Shown here: piece by piece, positions 52,301 through 62,746 of the stretch
How positions within the stretch are numbered: the first letter of the stretch is position 1
Layout of the letters: each line of letters begins with the position of its first letter
Assembly: GCF_003316635.1 (NCBI RefSeq)
Contig: NZ_QNQP01000009.1
Location: forward strand, 1-64,000
Reading direction: 5' to 3'
DNA: 64,000 bases
Origin: Roseovarius dicentrarchi
GTDB lineage: Bacteria > Pseudomonadota > Alphaproteobacteria > Rhodobacterales > Rhodobacteraceae
The notes under the pieces: model-generated
Database searches by the model: none
Seen by the model: the letters and a program-made list of their open reading frames with translations, nothing else
What the model was told of the DNA's origin: nothing
Translations under genes and position numbers: made by a program

Positions 52301-54474
52301 CCCACCCCTGCCACGGGCGGGGGCGGCGCCGGCGGGTGGACCTGCGCCGGGCAGGCCGCCACAATATGCGCTTGGATCGCCGCCTTGCGCAGCGGCTTGG
52401 TCAGGTAGTGGTCAAGCCCGGCCGCCAGAATGCCGGCATCGTCCCCTTCCATCGCGTGGGCGGTCATCGCGACAATCGGAACATGGCGGCCACTGCCCTG
52501 CTCGATCTGCCTGATACGGCGCGTCGCCGCCTTGCCGTCCATCAGGGGCATGGAGATGTCCATGAAAACGATATCAGGCATGAATGACTGGTATTGCTCG
52601 ACCGCCTCCTGCCCGTTTTTGGCAAAGGTCAGGTCGATATCCATTGTCTTCAGCATCTTGGAGAACACCAGGCGGTTCGTCCTGTTATCTTCGGCGGCCA
52701 GCACGCGCATCCGGCGCGGGGCGGCATCGGCTGTCAATCCATCCGCATCGCATCGCGGCGGCAGGGACCGCAACTGCGCAATCAGATCGCGCCGGGGCAC
52801 CGGCCGTTGCAGGACGGCATGCAAAAGCCGCCGGGCCGGATGCTGCTCGGCCGCGCCGGTATTGCTGCTGAGCAGGATAATGCGCGCCGTATGCCCGGCC
52901 GCATCCAGCGCCTCGGCCAGATCCAGACCGTTCATGCCCGGCATCTGATGCGCGGTCACAACCAGATCAATGCCCGCATCCATCCGCGCCAGCGCCTCGG
53001 CAGCGGCAGCGCAAGTGATGGTTTCGATGCCCAAAAGCTCCATCTGTTTTTGCAGAACAATACGCGTTGCGTCCTGGCTATCGACTATCATGGCGCGGCG
53101 GATATTGCTGGCGCGTTCAGGTTCGGCGCTGTCTGACGGATCTGCCAGCGGCAGGGAAATGCGAAACCCGAAGGTCGATCCGACGTCGATGGTGCTGTCC
53201 GCCCAGATATCACCGCCCATCAGCCCGATCAGCTGCTGCGAGATGGCAAGGCCCAGCCCCGTGCCCTCGTAGCGGCGGTTATGCTCGTCATCCACCTGAT
53301 TGAATTCACCGAATATATGCTTGATCTTGCCCTCGGGAATGCCGATGCCGGTACCCTCGACCGTTACATGCACCTGCGCAGCGCCGTCATCATCCCGCAC
53401 GCCGGTCACGCGGATCATGACATGGCCCTTTTGCGTGAATTTGATCGCATTGCCCATGAGGTTCGTCAGCACCTGCCGCAGGCGACCCGGATCGCCGATG
53501 AACTGCGTCGGCAGAAACAGGTCATAGTCCAGCAAAATCTCCAGCCCCTGATCGCGGGCCTTGGGCTGCATCAGCATGATGACCTCGAGAATGCACTTCT
53601 CCAGATCGAAGGGTTCCGGATGCAGGACCAACTTTTCCGCTTCGATTTTTGAGTAGTCCAGCACATCGTTGATGATCACCAGCAGCGCCTCGCCGGAATT
53701 CTTGATCGTGTCGGCATAAAGCTGCTGTTCTTCGGTCAGGTCGGTTTCCTTAAGCAGGTCCGCCATGCCGACGACACCGTTCATCGGCGTTCGGATCTCA
53801 TGGCTCATATTGGCAAGGAAGGATGATTTCGCCCGGTTCGCCGCCTCCGCCCGCGCGCGCGCCTCTTTCAGGCGTTTTTCGTACCGGATGGTCGATGTGA
53901 TGTTCAGCGCCAGACTGACCACATCGCCATCATGGCCGCGCTGGTCGATCAGCTTGATGTATTCGCCGCTCCACAACCGGATCACCACAGGCTCGGGCGT
54001 CTGGCTTTGCCAGCGGTCCAGCATATCCTCGCGCCAGGCGGCGGGGGTCTGGTCGCCGATGTTCACGATCCCCTCTTCGGTGGCCAGTTGCAGGATTTCG
54101 ACATAGCTGATGCCCGGCTCGATCCCGTCCAGCCCGTCGAAGACGGAAATATAGGCCCTGTTCGCGGCAATCATGCGCCCGCTGTCATCGAAAAAGGCAA
54201 ACCCGTCCTGAATCGTCTCGATCGAGTGCCACAATCGCCGCTCGGCCACCTGCACCTTTTCGTTGGCGACATGCAGATCGGATTTGACGCGCTGATTCTC
54301 GTCCAGCGCGGTCTGAACCTTGGCGCGGGTGACGACGATCTCGTCCGACAGGGCGCGCGCGTGTTTGCCCAGCTTTTGATTGGCCGCGTGCAGTTCGGCC
54401 TGCTTTTGCTCAAGCAAACGCTCGGCCGCCAGCCTGCCGCGCCGTTCTTCAGCCAGTTTGTTGGCAAGGCTCAT
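52297..54474 (-). CDS. Hybrid sensor histidine kinase with degenerate G1 box and one degenerate receiver
   Basis: The 725-residue cytoplasmic protein starts with a coiled coil (about 1-80), then a PAS domain (WHSIETIQDGFAFFDDSGRMIAANRAY), the phosphorylation region FLANMSHEIRTPMNGVVGM with an intact His, and an ATPase domain with N box LMGNAIKFT and G2 box GTGLGLAIS. The G1 box reads VEGTGIGIP: the Asp that contacts adenine (EDTGIGIP in relatives) is Gly, from GAT to GGT. Two receivers follow. The first has TAHQMPGMNG where a phospho-Asp is expected; the second has a normal Asp in FMDISMPLMDG. There is no membrane segment. The ATG at 54474 has GGAGGAG 5 bases before it. Confidence 0.9.
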   Translation of the reverse strand: MSLANKLAEERRGRLAAERLLEQKQAELHAANQKLGKHARALSDEIVVTRAKVQTALDENQRVKSDLHVANEKVQVAERRLWHSIETIQDGFAFFDDSGRMIAANRAYISVFDGLDGIEPGISYVEILQLATEEGIVNIGDQTPAAWREDMLDRWQSQTPEPVVIRLWSGEYIKLIDQRGHDGDVVSLALNITSTIRYEKRLKEARARAEAANRAKSSFLANMSHEIRTPMNGVVGMADLLKETDLTEEQQLYADTIKNSGEALLVIINDVLDYSKIEAEKLVLHPEPFDLEKCILEVIMLMQPKARDQGLEILLDYDLFLPTQFIGDPGRLRQVLTNLMGNAIKFTQKGHVMIRVTGVRDDDGAAQVHVTVEGTGIGIPEGKIKHIFGEFNQVDDEHNRRYEGTGLGLAISQQLIGLMGGDIWADSTIDVGSTFGFRISLPLADPSDSAEPERASNIRRAMIVDSQDATRIVLQKQMELLGIETITCAAAAEALARMDAGIDLVVTAHQMPGMNGLDLAEALDAAGHTARIILLSSNTGAAEQHPARRLLHAVLQRPVPRRDLIAQLRSLPPRCDADGLTADAAPRRMRVLAAEDNRTNRLVFSKMLKTMDIDLTFAKNGQEAVEQYQSFMPDIVFMDISMPLMDGKAATRRIRQIEQGSGRHVPIVAMTAHAMEGDDAGILAAGLDHYLTKPLRKAAIQAHIVAACPAQVHPPAPPPPVAGVG

Positions 54475-54619
54475 GCCGCTCCTCCGCCGTGCCATTCCAT
54501 TGCCCCCCCCTGACAATCGCGCAGGAAGGTGAACAAGCGTTTAACGCGCCTGCGGAATCATTGCTCAATGCCGGCCTGCGTGGCACCATGACGCCAGTGC
54601 CGCCTTGAAGGGATCCGCC

Positions 54620-57600
54620 ATGCGCCGTGTTCTGCTATCGCTCTGCCTCGCCTTGTTCGCCGCGCCGCTCGTCGCGGAGCCTGCCGTGCCGGAGCGCCGC
54701 GCAGTGATCACGCGCGACGTGGATTTCTACGGCTCGGACCTGACGGCGCTGTTCGACACCACGTACGAGGCATGTCAGGCCACATGCCTTGGCACGCCGG
54801 CCTGCCAGGCCTTTACCTTCAACACGAAATCCAGCGCCTGCTTTCCCAAAAGCACGGTCAGCGATGAGACGCCCTTTGTCGGCGCCATATCCGCCCGTAT
54901 TTCAGACACCAACCCCAAGGTGCTGGCCCAAGCCGCCGCGCGGGCGGATGATCTGAAATTTCTGGGCAGTTATGCGATCCAGGAGGTGCGCGATCAGGCC
55001 GACAGCATCGGACGCGAACATCCCGGCGGCGCCTATACCGCGCAGGCCATGATGCAGGCCGCGCAGGACCGCATTACCGAGGGCGACATCCTGAACGCCA
55101 TGCGCTGGGCCGGGGCGGCCACCTCCAGCAGCGATGCCAGCGATCATTGGACAGAATATGCCCGGCTGCTTCTGATGCTGGAGCAGGACACGGCGCAAAA
55201 CACGCAAAAGGCGATCAGTGCCGCCGCAAACGGGTATCTGCGCGGCCTGTCCGATGGCGCGCGCGTCAACGCCTTGCTGATCCTCGCCGATGCGCTGGAG
55301 CGTCAGGACCGGGGCCGCGAGACCGTGCAGGCGCTGCGTCTGGCCAGCGACATTGATCCGCGTGCCGATGTCACCGATGCACTGGACAACGCAGCGGCCA
55401 AATACGGCTTTCGCATCAGTGAAAACACCATCGACAACGAAAGCGCGACCCCGCGCATCTGCGCCGAATTCACCGAGGATCTGATTGCCGCCGGCACCGA
55501 TTACGCGCCGTTCGTGCGCCTGCCCGATCCCGGCCTTGTGGTGCAGCCAGAGGGGCGGCAGATCTGCATCGACGGCGTGCAGCATGGCGAGCGGTATCGC
55601 ATCACCTTCCGCCGGGGCCTGCCGGCCGCGGGTGGCGAGGCGTTGCTGAAAGATGTCGAAATCACCGCCTATGTGCGCGACCGCGCGCCGCAGGTCCGGT
55701 TTCCGGGCCGCGCCTATATGCTGCCCCGCGCCGCCGATGCCGCGCTGCCGGTCGAGACGGTGAATCTGGACTCGGTCGAGCTGTCACTGCGCCGGGTCAG
55801 CGACCGCAACCTGTTGCGCGCCATTCAGGACGATTATTTCGGGCGGCCGCTGAACGGCTATGACCTTGACCATTTCTCGGATAGCATCGCGCAGGATGTC
55901 TGGACCGGCACTGGCGAGGTACAGAACCAGTTGAACCAGACGATGACCACCCGCCTGCCGCTGGGCGATGTTCTGGCCGACCAGCCGCCGGGGATTTACA
56001 CGCTCACCGCGGGCGTCCCCGGCGTCGATGCCTATGACGATTCCGGCGCGACCCAGTGGTTCGTGCTGACCGATCTGGGGCTGACCACACTGATGGGCAA
56101 TGACGGCCTGCATGTCTTTGCCCGCAGCCTTGCCAGCGCGGGCGCGCTGGACGGGATCGAGGTGACGCTGCTGTCGCGCGCCAATGCGGTGCTGGGCACG
56201 GCGCAGACAGATGCGGACGGTCATGTGCGCTTTGATGCCGGTCTCACGCGCGGCACCGGCGGCGCGGCGCCTGCGCTGGTCACCGCCAGGCAGGGCGACG
56301 AGGATGCGGCGTTTCTGTCTTTGACCGACCCGGCCTTTGATCTGTCCGACCGCGGCGTCGAGGGGCGCCCGCCCGCCCCGCCCGTCGATGTGTTCCTTGC
56401 CACCGATCGCGGCGCCTACCGCGCGGGCGAGGTGATCCATGCCACCGCCCTTGCGCGTGATGACGGCGCCGAGGCAATCACCGGCCTGCCGCTGACCGCG
56501 ATCCTGACGCGCCCCGACGGGGTGGAGTACGCGCGCCACCTGTCGGCCGAGGACACGGCCGGCGGCCATGTCTTTACCCTCCCCGTGGGCGAGACGGCGC
56601 CGCGAGGCACCTGGGCGCTGGACATCAAGGCCGATCTGGAGGCCCCGGCGCTGGCCAGCGCGCAAGTTCTGGTCGAGGATTTCCTGCCCGAGCGCATCGA
56701 CTTCACCCTGTCGCTGCCCGAAGGCACCCTGACCCCCGGTGCGCTGCCGCCGCTGAGCGTGCAGGCAAAATACCTCTTCGGCGCGCCCGGTGCGGGCCTC
56801 AAATCCGAGGGCCAGCTGGTACTGCGTCCGGCCCGCAGCCTGGACGATTTCCCCGGCTATATGTTCGGCAGATATGACTCTGACGCCGGGCCGCAGGTCC
56901 AGTTCTTCGACGTCGCTGAAACGGACGCGGACGGCATCCTGACCCAACCGCTGGAGATGCCCGACAATATCGACGCCACCCAACCCCATGAGGCCACCGC
57001 CATCCTGCGCCTGCGCGAGGGATCGGGCCGCCCGGTCGAACGGCAGATCACCCGCACGCTGGCGCCCACAAGTGCCATGATCGGGATCAAACCGGCCTCG
57101 GGCGGTGTCGTGCCGCAAGGGACCGAGGCCGCGTTCGACATCATCGCCGTCAGCCCCGATCTGGCGCGCACCGACATGCCGGTGAAATGGACGCTGAACC
57201 GCGTGACCACCCGCTATCAATGGTATCAGCAATACGGCGACTGGAAGTGGGAGCCGATCACAACCCGCGCCCGCGTCGCCACTGGCGAGGGCACGGCGGG
57301 CGCCGCGCCGCTGAGTGTCACCGCCCCTGTCGATTGGGGCCAGTATGAGCTGCTGGTCGAGCGGACGGGCGGCAGTTATGTCGCCTCTTCCGTCGATTTC
57401 TACGCGGGCTGGTACGCGCCCGCCGACAGCAGCAGGGCGCCCGATACGCTGGATCTGTCGCTTGATGCCGAAACCTACACCCCCGGCGATACCGCGCAGC
57501 TGCGCATCGTGCCGCGCTATGCCGGCACCGCGCTGATCACGGTCATGTCGAACCGCGTCATCAGCCGCCAGTCGGTCGAGGTGACAGAGGGCGAAAACGT

Positions 57601-60022
57601 CATCCCGGTCGACGTGACCGATGACTGGGGCGCCGGCGCCTATGTCAGCGCGCAGGTGATCCGGCCGATGGACGTGGCCGCAGGGCAAAACCCGGCGCGG
57701 TCGCTGGGGCTGGCCTACGCCAGGATTGATCCGGGCGCCCGGCAACTGAACGTCACGATCGAGGCGCCCGACACGGCAGACCCGCGCGGCGCGCTCGGCG
57801 CCCGCGTCAAGGTGGACGGGCTGGCGGGGCAGACCGGCTTTGTCACGCTTGCCGCCGTCGATCTGGGCATTCTGAACCTGACCGGGCATCAAAGCCCCGA
57901 CCCTTCGGCGCATTACTTTGGCCAGCGGCGGCTGGGCGTCGAGATCCGCGATATCTATGGCCGCCTCATCGACGGCATGAACGGCGCGGCCGGCACGGTG
58001 CGCTCGGGCGGCGATGCGGGCGGCAGCCTGTCCCGCCAGTCGCCCCCGCCGACCGAGGAGCTGGTGGCCTTCTTCACCGGCCCGCTGACCGTGGGCGCGG
58101 ACGGCACCGCCGAGGCGTCCTTTGATATCCCCGATTTCAACGGCACCGTGCGCCTGATGGCCATCGCGTGGAGCGCGGGCGGCGTCGGGCAGGCCGAGCG
58201 CGACGTGCTGGTGCGTGATCCAGTGGTCCTGACCGCCTCGGTGCCGCGCTTCCTTGCGCCGGGCGACCGCAGCACGATGCTGCTGGAGATCGTCCACGCC
58301 ACCGGCCCCACCGGGCGCGTCGGCCTTGATATCACGGCCCCCGGCGTGACGCTGGCGGGCGATGTGCCGTCGGGTTTCGATCTGACCGAGGGGCAAAAGC
58401 ACAGCTTCCGCTTGCCCGTCACCGCAGGCGAGGCGGGCGATTACGCGATCCGCATTGCCCTGACCACGCCGGACGGCAAGCAGCTGACCAAATCGCTGAC
58501 CCTGCCGGTGCGCGCCAATGATCCAGCCATTTCAGAAACGCGCCAGTTCCAACTCGCAGCGGGCGACACCTTCACGCTGACCGAGGATGTCTTCGCCGGA
58601 TACCGTTCCGGCACGGGCGAGGCCGTCATTTCCGCCGGCGCACTGGCGCGGCTGAACGTGCCGGGCCTGCTGCAATCGCTGGACCGCTACCCCTACGGCT
58701 GCACCGAGCAGGTGACATCCCGCGCGCTGCCGCTGCTTTACTTCAACCAAGTCGCGACCGCCCTCGGGATCGGCAATGACGGCGCGATCAAGGCGCGCGT
58801 TGATGCGGCCGTGGCGCAGGTCCTGACCCGCCAGACCAGCAGCGGCGCCTTCGGTATGTGGCAGGCGGAATCGGGCGATTTCTGGCTGGATGCCTATGTG
58901 GCCGATTTCCTGTCGCGCGCCCGCGCCGAGGGGTTTGACGTGCCGGACCGCGCCTTTGGCATGGCGATGGACAACCTGCGCAACCGCGTCAACTATGCCC
59001 CCGATTTCGACAATGGCGGTCAGGATATCGCCTATGCACTGATGGTTCTCGCGCGCGAGGGCGCGGCGGCGATGGGCGATCTGCGCTACTATGCCGACGT
59101 CAAGGTCGGCGATTTTGCAACGCCTCTGGCGCAAGCGCAACTCGGCGCCGCGCTGGCCTCCTACGGCGATCAGACCCGCGCCGACCGGATGTTCAGTGCC
59201 GCGCTCAGCAGTGTTCAAGCCGCCGATGACACCCGCATGTGGCGCGCCGATTACGGCACCGCCCTGCGCGACCGTGCCGGCGTGCTGGCGCTGCTGGTCG
59301 AGGCGGGCAGCAACGTGGGCGACCGCGACGCGCTGGCCCGCAGCCTGCGCACCAGCGGCCCGCACCTGTCCACGCAGGAGGAAGCGTGGAGCCTGCTGGC
59401 CGCCCGCGCCCTGATCGACGACATGTCGGCGCAGGGGCTGACGCTGAACGGCGCGCCCGTCACCGGCCCGTTCATTCGCAAATTGGAGGCGGGAACGGTC
59501 CAGCCGCAGCAGATCACCAATACGGCCATGCGCGATACCGACATCACGCTGACCACCTTCGGCGTGCCGCGTGTGCCCGGCCCGGCGGATGGCTATGGCT
59601 ACGCGATCCGGCGGCAGTATTACGACATGGACGGCGCGCCCGCGTCGCTGGACGGCGTCCCATCGGGCACGCGGCTGGTGGCGGTGCTGACCGTGACCCC
59701 GTTCGAGGAGGCCGAGGCGCGGCTGATCATCGACGACCCGCTGCCGGCAGGGCTGGAGATCGATAACCCGAACCTGATCTCCTCCGGCGATGTAAGCAGC
59801 CTGGACTGGCTGGAAACCACCTATGCGGAGCATAGCGAATTCCGCTCGGACCGGTTCATCGCCGCCGTCACGGGCAGTCAGAGCCAGCCGTTCAACCTGG
59901 CCTATATCGTGCGCGCCGTCTCGCCGGGGCAGTATCACCACCCCGCCGCCACGGTCGAGGATATGTATCGCCGCGAATACCGCGCGAATACCGATACCGG
60001 CCAGATGACAGTGACCGAGTAG
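54620..60022 (+). CDS. Bacterial alpha-2-macroglobulin with N-terminal PAN domain
   Basis: The 1800-residue periplasmic protein has a signal peptide (MRRVLLSLCLALFAAPLVA), a PAN/Apple domain (about 30-75: DFYGSDLTALFDTTYEACQ..., Cys-rich), a run of MG immunoglobulin-like domains, the bait region around residues 1100-1160 (RSGGDAGGSLSRQSPPPTEE) and the thioester motif YGCTEQ (Cys1361, Gln1364) in the helical TED domain, followed by a receptor-like C-terminal beta domain. It is thought to trap proteases that reach the periplasm by thioester crosslinking. There is no lipobox, so unlike E. coli YfhM it should be soluble. The gene is followed 4 bases later by pbpC, the widely conserved pairing. 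Confidence 0.93.
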   Translation: MRRVLLSLCLALFAAPLVAEPAVPERRAVITRDVDFYGSDLTALFDTTYEACQATCLGTPACQAFTFNTKSSACFPKSTVSDETPFVGAISARISDTNPKVLAQAAARADDLKFLGSYAIQEVRDQADSIGREHPGGAYTAQAMMQAAQDRITEGDILNAMRWAGAATSSSDASDHWTEYARLLLMLEQDTAQNTQKAISAAANGYLRGLSDGARVNALLILADALERQDRGRETVQALRLASDIDPRADVTDALDNAAAKYGFRISENTIDNESATPRICAEFTEDLIAAGTDYAPFVRLPDPGLVVQPEGRQICIDGVQHGERYRITFRRGLPAAGGEALLKDVEITAYVRDRAPQVRFPGRAYMLPRAADAALPVETVNLDSVELSLRRVSDRNLLRAIQDDYFGRPLNGYDLDHFSDSIAQDVWTGTGEVQNQLNQTMTTRLPLGDVLADQPPGIYTLTAGVPGVDAYDDSGATQWFVLTDLGLTTLMGNDGLHVFARSLASAGALDGIEVTLLSRANAVLGTAQTDADGHVRFDAGLTRGTGGAAPALVTARQGDEDAAFLSLTDPAFDLSDRGVEGRPPAPPVDVFLATDRGAYRAGEVIHATALARDDGAEAITGLPLTAILTRPDGVEYARHLSAEDTAGGHVFTLPVGETAPRGTWALDIKADLEAPALASAQVLVEDFLPERIDFTLSLPEGTLTPGALPPLSVQAKYLFGAPGAGLKSEGQLVLRPARSLDDFPGYMFGRYDSDAGPQVQFFDVAETDADGILTQPLEMPDNIDATQPHEATAILRLREGSGRPVERQITRTLAPTSAMIGIKPASGGVVPQGTEAAFDIIAVSPDLARTDMPVKWTLNRVTTRYQWYQQYGDWKWEPITTRARVATGEGTAGAAPLSVTAPVDWGQYELLVERTGGSYVASSVDFYAGWYAPADSSRAPDTLDLSLDAETYTPGDTAQLRIVPRYAGTALITVMSNRVISRQSVEVTEGENVIPVDVTDDWGAGAYVSAQVIRPMDVAAGQNPARSLGLAYARIDPGARQLNVTIEAPDTADPRGALGARVKVDGLAGQTGFVTLAAVDLGILNLTGHQSPDPSAHYFGQRRLGVEIRDIYGRLIDGMNGAAGTVRSGGDAGGSLSRQSPPPTEELVAFFTGPLTVGADGTAEASFDIPDFNGTVRLMAIAWSAGGVGQAERDVLVRDPVVLTASVPRFLAPGDRSTMLLEIVHATGPTGRVGLDITAPGVTLAGDVPSGFDLTEGQKHSFRLPVTAGEAGDYAIRIALTTPDGKQLTKSLTLPVRANDPAISETRQFQLAAGDTFTLTEDVFAGYRSGTGEAVISAGALARLNVPGLLQSLDRYPYGCTEQVTSRALPLLYFNQVATALGIGNDGAIKARVDAAVAQVLTRQTSSGAFGMWQAESGDFWLDAYVADFLSRARAEGFDVPDRAFGMAMDNLRNRVNYAPDFDNGGQDIAYALMVLAREGAAAMGDLRYYADVKVGDFATPLAQAQLGAALASYGDQTRADRMFSAALSSVQAADDTRMWRADYGTALRDRAGVLALLVEAGSNVGDRDALARSLRTSGPHLSTQEEAWSLLAARALIDDMSAQGLTLNGAPVTGPFIRKLEAGTVQPQQITNTAMRDTDITLTTFGVPRVPGPADGYGYAIRRQYYDMDGAPASLDGVPSGTRLVAVLTVTPFEEAEARLIIDDPLPAGLEIDNPNLISSGDVSSLDWLETTYAEHSEFRSDRFIAAVTGSQSQPFNLAYIVRAVSPGQYHHPAATVEDMYRREYRANTDTGQMTVTE

Positions 60023-60026
60023 GCCC

Positions 60027-62060
60027 ATGCGCGCGCACGTCTGGATCTTCGCGCTCGCCCTGTCGCTGGCCATGGCGGCGGGCGCGCGCGACGGTCTGAA
60101 CGCCTGGGTGGATCGCACGCCCATGCCCCCGCTGCTAAGCGCAACGGGGGTCGAGGTGCTGGACCGAAACGGCGCCACCTTGCGCGTCTATACCGTGGCC
60201 GATGGCCGCTGGCGGCTGGCGCCGGGGGCGGTCGATCCGGGTTTTCTGGACATGCTCGTCGCCTATGAGGACCGCCGGTTCTACAGCCATTCCGGCGTCG
60301 ATCTGCGGGCGATGGCGCGCGCGGTGGTGCAGGCGCTGCGGCATGGTGGTATCGTCTCCGGCGGCTCGACCCTGACCATGCAGGTGGCGCGGCTGATGGA
60401 GGATGGCAGCACCGGCCAATGGGCGGGCAAGCTGCGCCAGATCCGGCTGGCACTGGCGCTGGAGCGGCAGCTGACCAAGCGGCAGATCCTTGATCTCTAC
60501 CTGACCCGCGCGCCCTATGGCGGCAATATCGAGGGCATCCGCGCCGCCACGCGGGCATGGTTCGGCAAGGAGCCCGCGCGCCTGACCCCCGCGCAATCTG
60601 CGCTGCTCGTGGCGCTGCCGCAATCGCCCGAAACCCGCCGCCCGGACCGCCACCGCGAGGCGGCGCGCCGCGCCCGCGACCGCGTGCTAGACCGAATGGC
60701 GCGGCAAGGCGTGCTGGATGATGACACGGCGCAGGCGGCACGGCTGGAGCCGGTTCCGCATAGTCGCCGCCCCTTCCCGGCGCTCGCACCGCATCTGGCT
60801 GACCGCGCCGTCGCGGATGATCCCGCCGCGCTGCGCCACGATCTGACCATCGACGCCGCGCTGCAATCCAAGCTGGAGGTGCTGGCCGCCCGCGCCGTGC
60901 GCACCCTGCCCGGCGCCGTGTCGGTCGCCATCGTGCTGGCCGATCACCGCAGCGGCGATATCCTCGCCTCGGTCGGATCGGCGGGGTTTCAGCCGGGCGC
61001 GCGGCAGGGGTTTGTCGATATGACAAACGCGCTGCGCTCGCCCGGATCGGCGCTGAAGCCGCTGATCTATGGCATGGCGTTCGACCGTGGGCTGGCCCAT
61101 CCGCAGACGTTGATCAATGACGCGCCCGCGCGCTTTGGCGGCTACGCCCCGCAGAATTTCGACGGCCACTTTCGCGGCGAAATCACGGTGACCGACGCGT
61201 TACGCGAGTCGCTGAACATCCCCGTTGTACGCCTGATGGACGAGATCGGCCCGGCCCATCTGATGGACGCGATGCGCCGGGCGGGAGTGCGCCCCGAACT
61301 GCCCGGCGATCAGGCCGGCCTTGCCGTGGCGCTGGGCGGCGTCGGCGTGACGCTGACGGATATGGTGCAGCTTTATGCGGCCCTCGCGCGTGGCGGTGAC
61401 GCGATCCCGCTGCGCTGGCGGCAGGGGGCACCCTTGGCATCCACCCGCATCCTCAGCCCTGCCGCCGCGTGGCAGGTGGGCGATATCCTTGCCGGTCTGG
61501 CCCCGCCCCAAGGCGCACCGCACCGCGCGCTGGCCTACAAGACCGGCACGTCCTACGGCCACCGCGACGCCTGGGCGCTGGGCTGGGACGGCGCGCACGT
61601 GGCCGGTGTCTGGATCGGGCGGCCCGACGGCACCCCGGTGCCGGGCGCGTTTGGCGGCGATCTGGCCGCGCCGATCCTGTTTGAGGCGTTCCAGCGGCTG
61701 AAATCCCGCCCCGAGCCGCTACCCCCGCCGCCGCCCGAAACGCTGATCGTCTCGACCGCCGAACTGCCGCAACCCTTGCAGCGGTTCACCGGGCGCGGCG
61801 CCGTCTTTGCCCCCGACCCCGGCGCGCCCGAGGTGACCTTTCCGCCCGATGGCGCACGGATGAGCGCCGCCGATCCCGGCCTGACGGTCAAAGTGCGCGG
61901 GGGCAAGCCGCCTTATACTTTCATGGCCAATGGCCTGCCGCTGCTGACCAATGTGCAGGCGCAGCAGGCCAGTCTGGACAATCTCGGCACTGGATTCAGC
62001 CAGATCGCGGTGATCGACGCGCTGGGTCGCAGCGCGCGGGTGACGGTCAGGCTGGATTAA
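60027..62060 (+). CDS. pbpC: Penicillin-binding protein 1C
   Basis: The 677-residue protein has an N-terminal membrane anchor (about 5-20), a GT51 transglycosylase domain (VAYEDRRFYSHSGVDLRAM with the catalytic Glu, and GGSTLTMQVARLM), a transpeptidase domain with SPGSALKP (active Ser), SLN and KTGTS, and a C-terminal BiPBP_C domain (about 595-677). PBP1C polymerises glycan strands; it pairs with the alpha-2-macroglobulin gene in many Gram-negatives, probably for repair after envelope attack. It overlaps the convergent rpe gene by 4 bases. Confidence 0.95.
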   Translation: MRAHVWIFALALSLAMAAGARDGLNAWVDRTPMPPLLSATGVEVLDRNGATLRVYTVADGRWRLAPGAVDPGFLDMLVAYEDRRFYSHSGVDLRAMARAVVQALRHGGIVSGGSTLTMQVARLMEDGSTGQWAGKLRQIRLALALERQLTKRQILDLYLTRAPYGGNIEGIRAATRAWFGKEPARLTPAQSALLVALPQSPETRRPDRHREAARRARDRVLDRMARQGVLDDDTAQAARLEPVPHSRRPFPALAPHLADRAVADDPAALRHDLTIDAALQSKLEVLAARAVRTLPGAVSVAIVLADHRSGDILASVGSAGFQPGARQGFVDMTNALRSPGSALKPLIYGMAFDRGLAHPQTLINDAPARFGGYAPQNFDGHFRGEITVTDALRESLNIPVVRLMDEIGPAHLMDAMRRAGVRPELPGDQAGLAVALGGVGVTLTDMVQLYAALARGGDAIPLRWRQGAPLASTRILSPAAAWQVGDILAGLAPPQGAPHRALAYKTGTSYGHRDAWALGWDGAHVAGVWIGRPDGTPVPGAFGGDLAAPILFEAFQRLKSRPEPLPPPPPETLIVSTAELPQPLQRFTGRGAVFAPDPGAPEVTFPPDGARMSAADPGLTVKVRGGKPPYTFMANGLPLLTNVQAQQASLDNLGTGFSQIAVIDALGRSARVTVRLD

Positions 62061-62746
62061 AGCGCAGCCTCGGCCGCCGCGCGAATGGCGCGGATATTCT
62101 CGCCATACACCGCCGGATTGCTGACGCTGCCGCCCTTGAACACGCCAGAACCGGCGACGAACACATCGGCGCCCGCCTCTGCCATCAGGGGCGCGGTTTC
62201 CGGCGTCATGCCGCCGTCGATCTCGATATGAATGGGCCGGTCACCGATCATGGCGCGCAAGCTGCGCACCTTTTCGATCTGGCTGTGAATGAACTTCTGC
62301 CCGCCAAAGCCGGGGTTCACCGTCATCACGCAGACCAGATCGATCATATCCAGCAGATGCGGCACCGCATCCAGCCCGGTGCCGGGGTTCAGCGCCAGCC
62401 CGGCCTTGCAGCCTGCGCCGCGAATGGCCTGAAGCGTGCGGTGGATATGCGGCCCGGCCTCCAGATGCGCGGTCAGGATGTCGGCGCCCGCATCTGCATA
62501 GGCGTCGATATAGGCATCGACCGGCGAAATCATCAGATGCACGTCCATCACCGTCTGGATATGCGGGCGGATCGCCTTGAGCAGGGGCGGGCCGAAGGTA
62601 AGGTTCGGCACGAAATGCCCGTCCATCACGTCGACATGCACCCAATCGCAGCCCTCGGCCTCGATCGCCTGGATCTCGCGGCCGAAATCGGCGAAATCGG
62701 CGGATAGGATCGACGGGGCGATCTTGATCTTGCGGTCAAATGTCAT
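62057..62746 (-). CDS. rpe: Ribulose-phosphate 3-epimerase
   Basis: The 229-residue TIM-barrel enzyme interconverts ribulose-5-P and xylulose-5-P. It shows KIAPSILSADFADFG, the metal-binding VHVDVMDGHFVPNLTFGP, VMTVNPGFGGQKF and the phosphate-binding end VAGSGVFKGG. CGGAG precedes the ATG at 62746 by 7 bases; twenty further upstream codons lack signals. Confidence 0.97.
   Translation of the reverse strand: MTFDRKIKIAPSILSADFADFGREIQAIEAEGCDWVHVDVMDGHFVPNLTFGPPLLKAIRPHIQTVMDVHLMISPVDAYIDAYADAGADILTAHLEAGPHIHRTLQAIRGAGCKAGLALNPGTGLDAVPHLLDMIDLVCVMTVNPGFGGQKFIHSQIEKVRSLRAMIGDRPIHIEIDGGMTPETAPLMAEAGADVFVAGSGVFKGGSVSNPAVYGENIRAIRAAAEAAL

Noticed and set aside
55784-58402. An 872-codon open frame on the minus strand inside the alpha-2-macroglobulin gene
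   Set aside because: The plus-strand protein is unmistakable; the reverse frame is Arg/Gly/Ala-rich shadow sequence.
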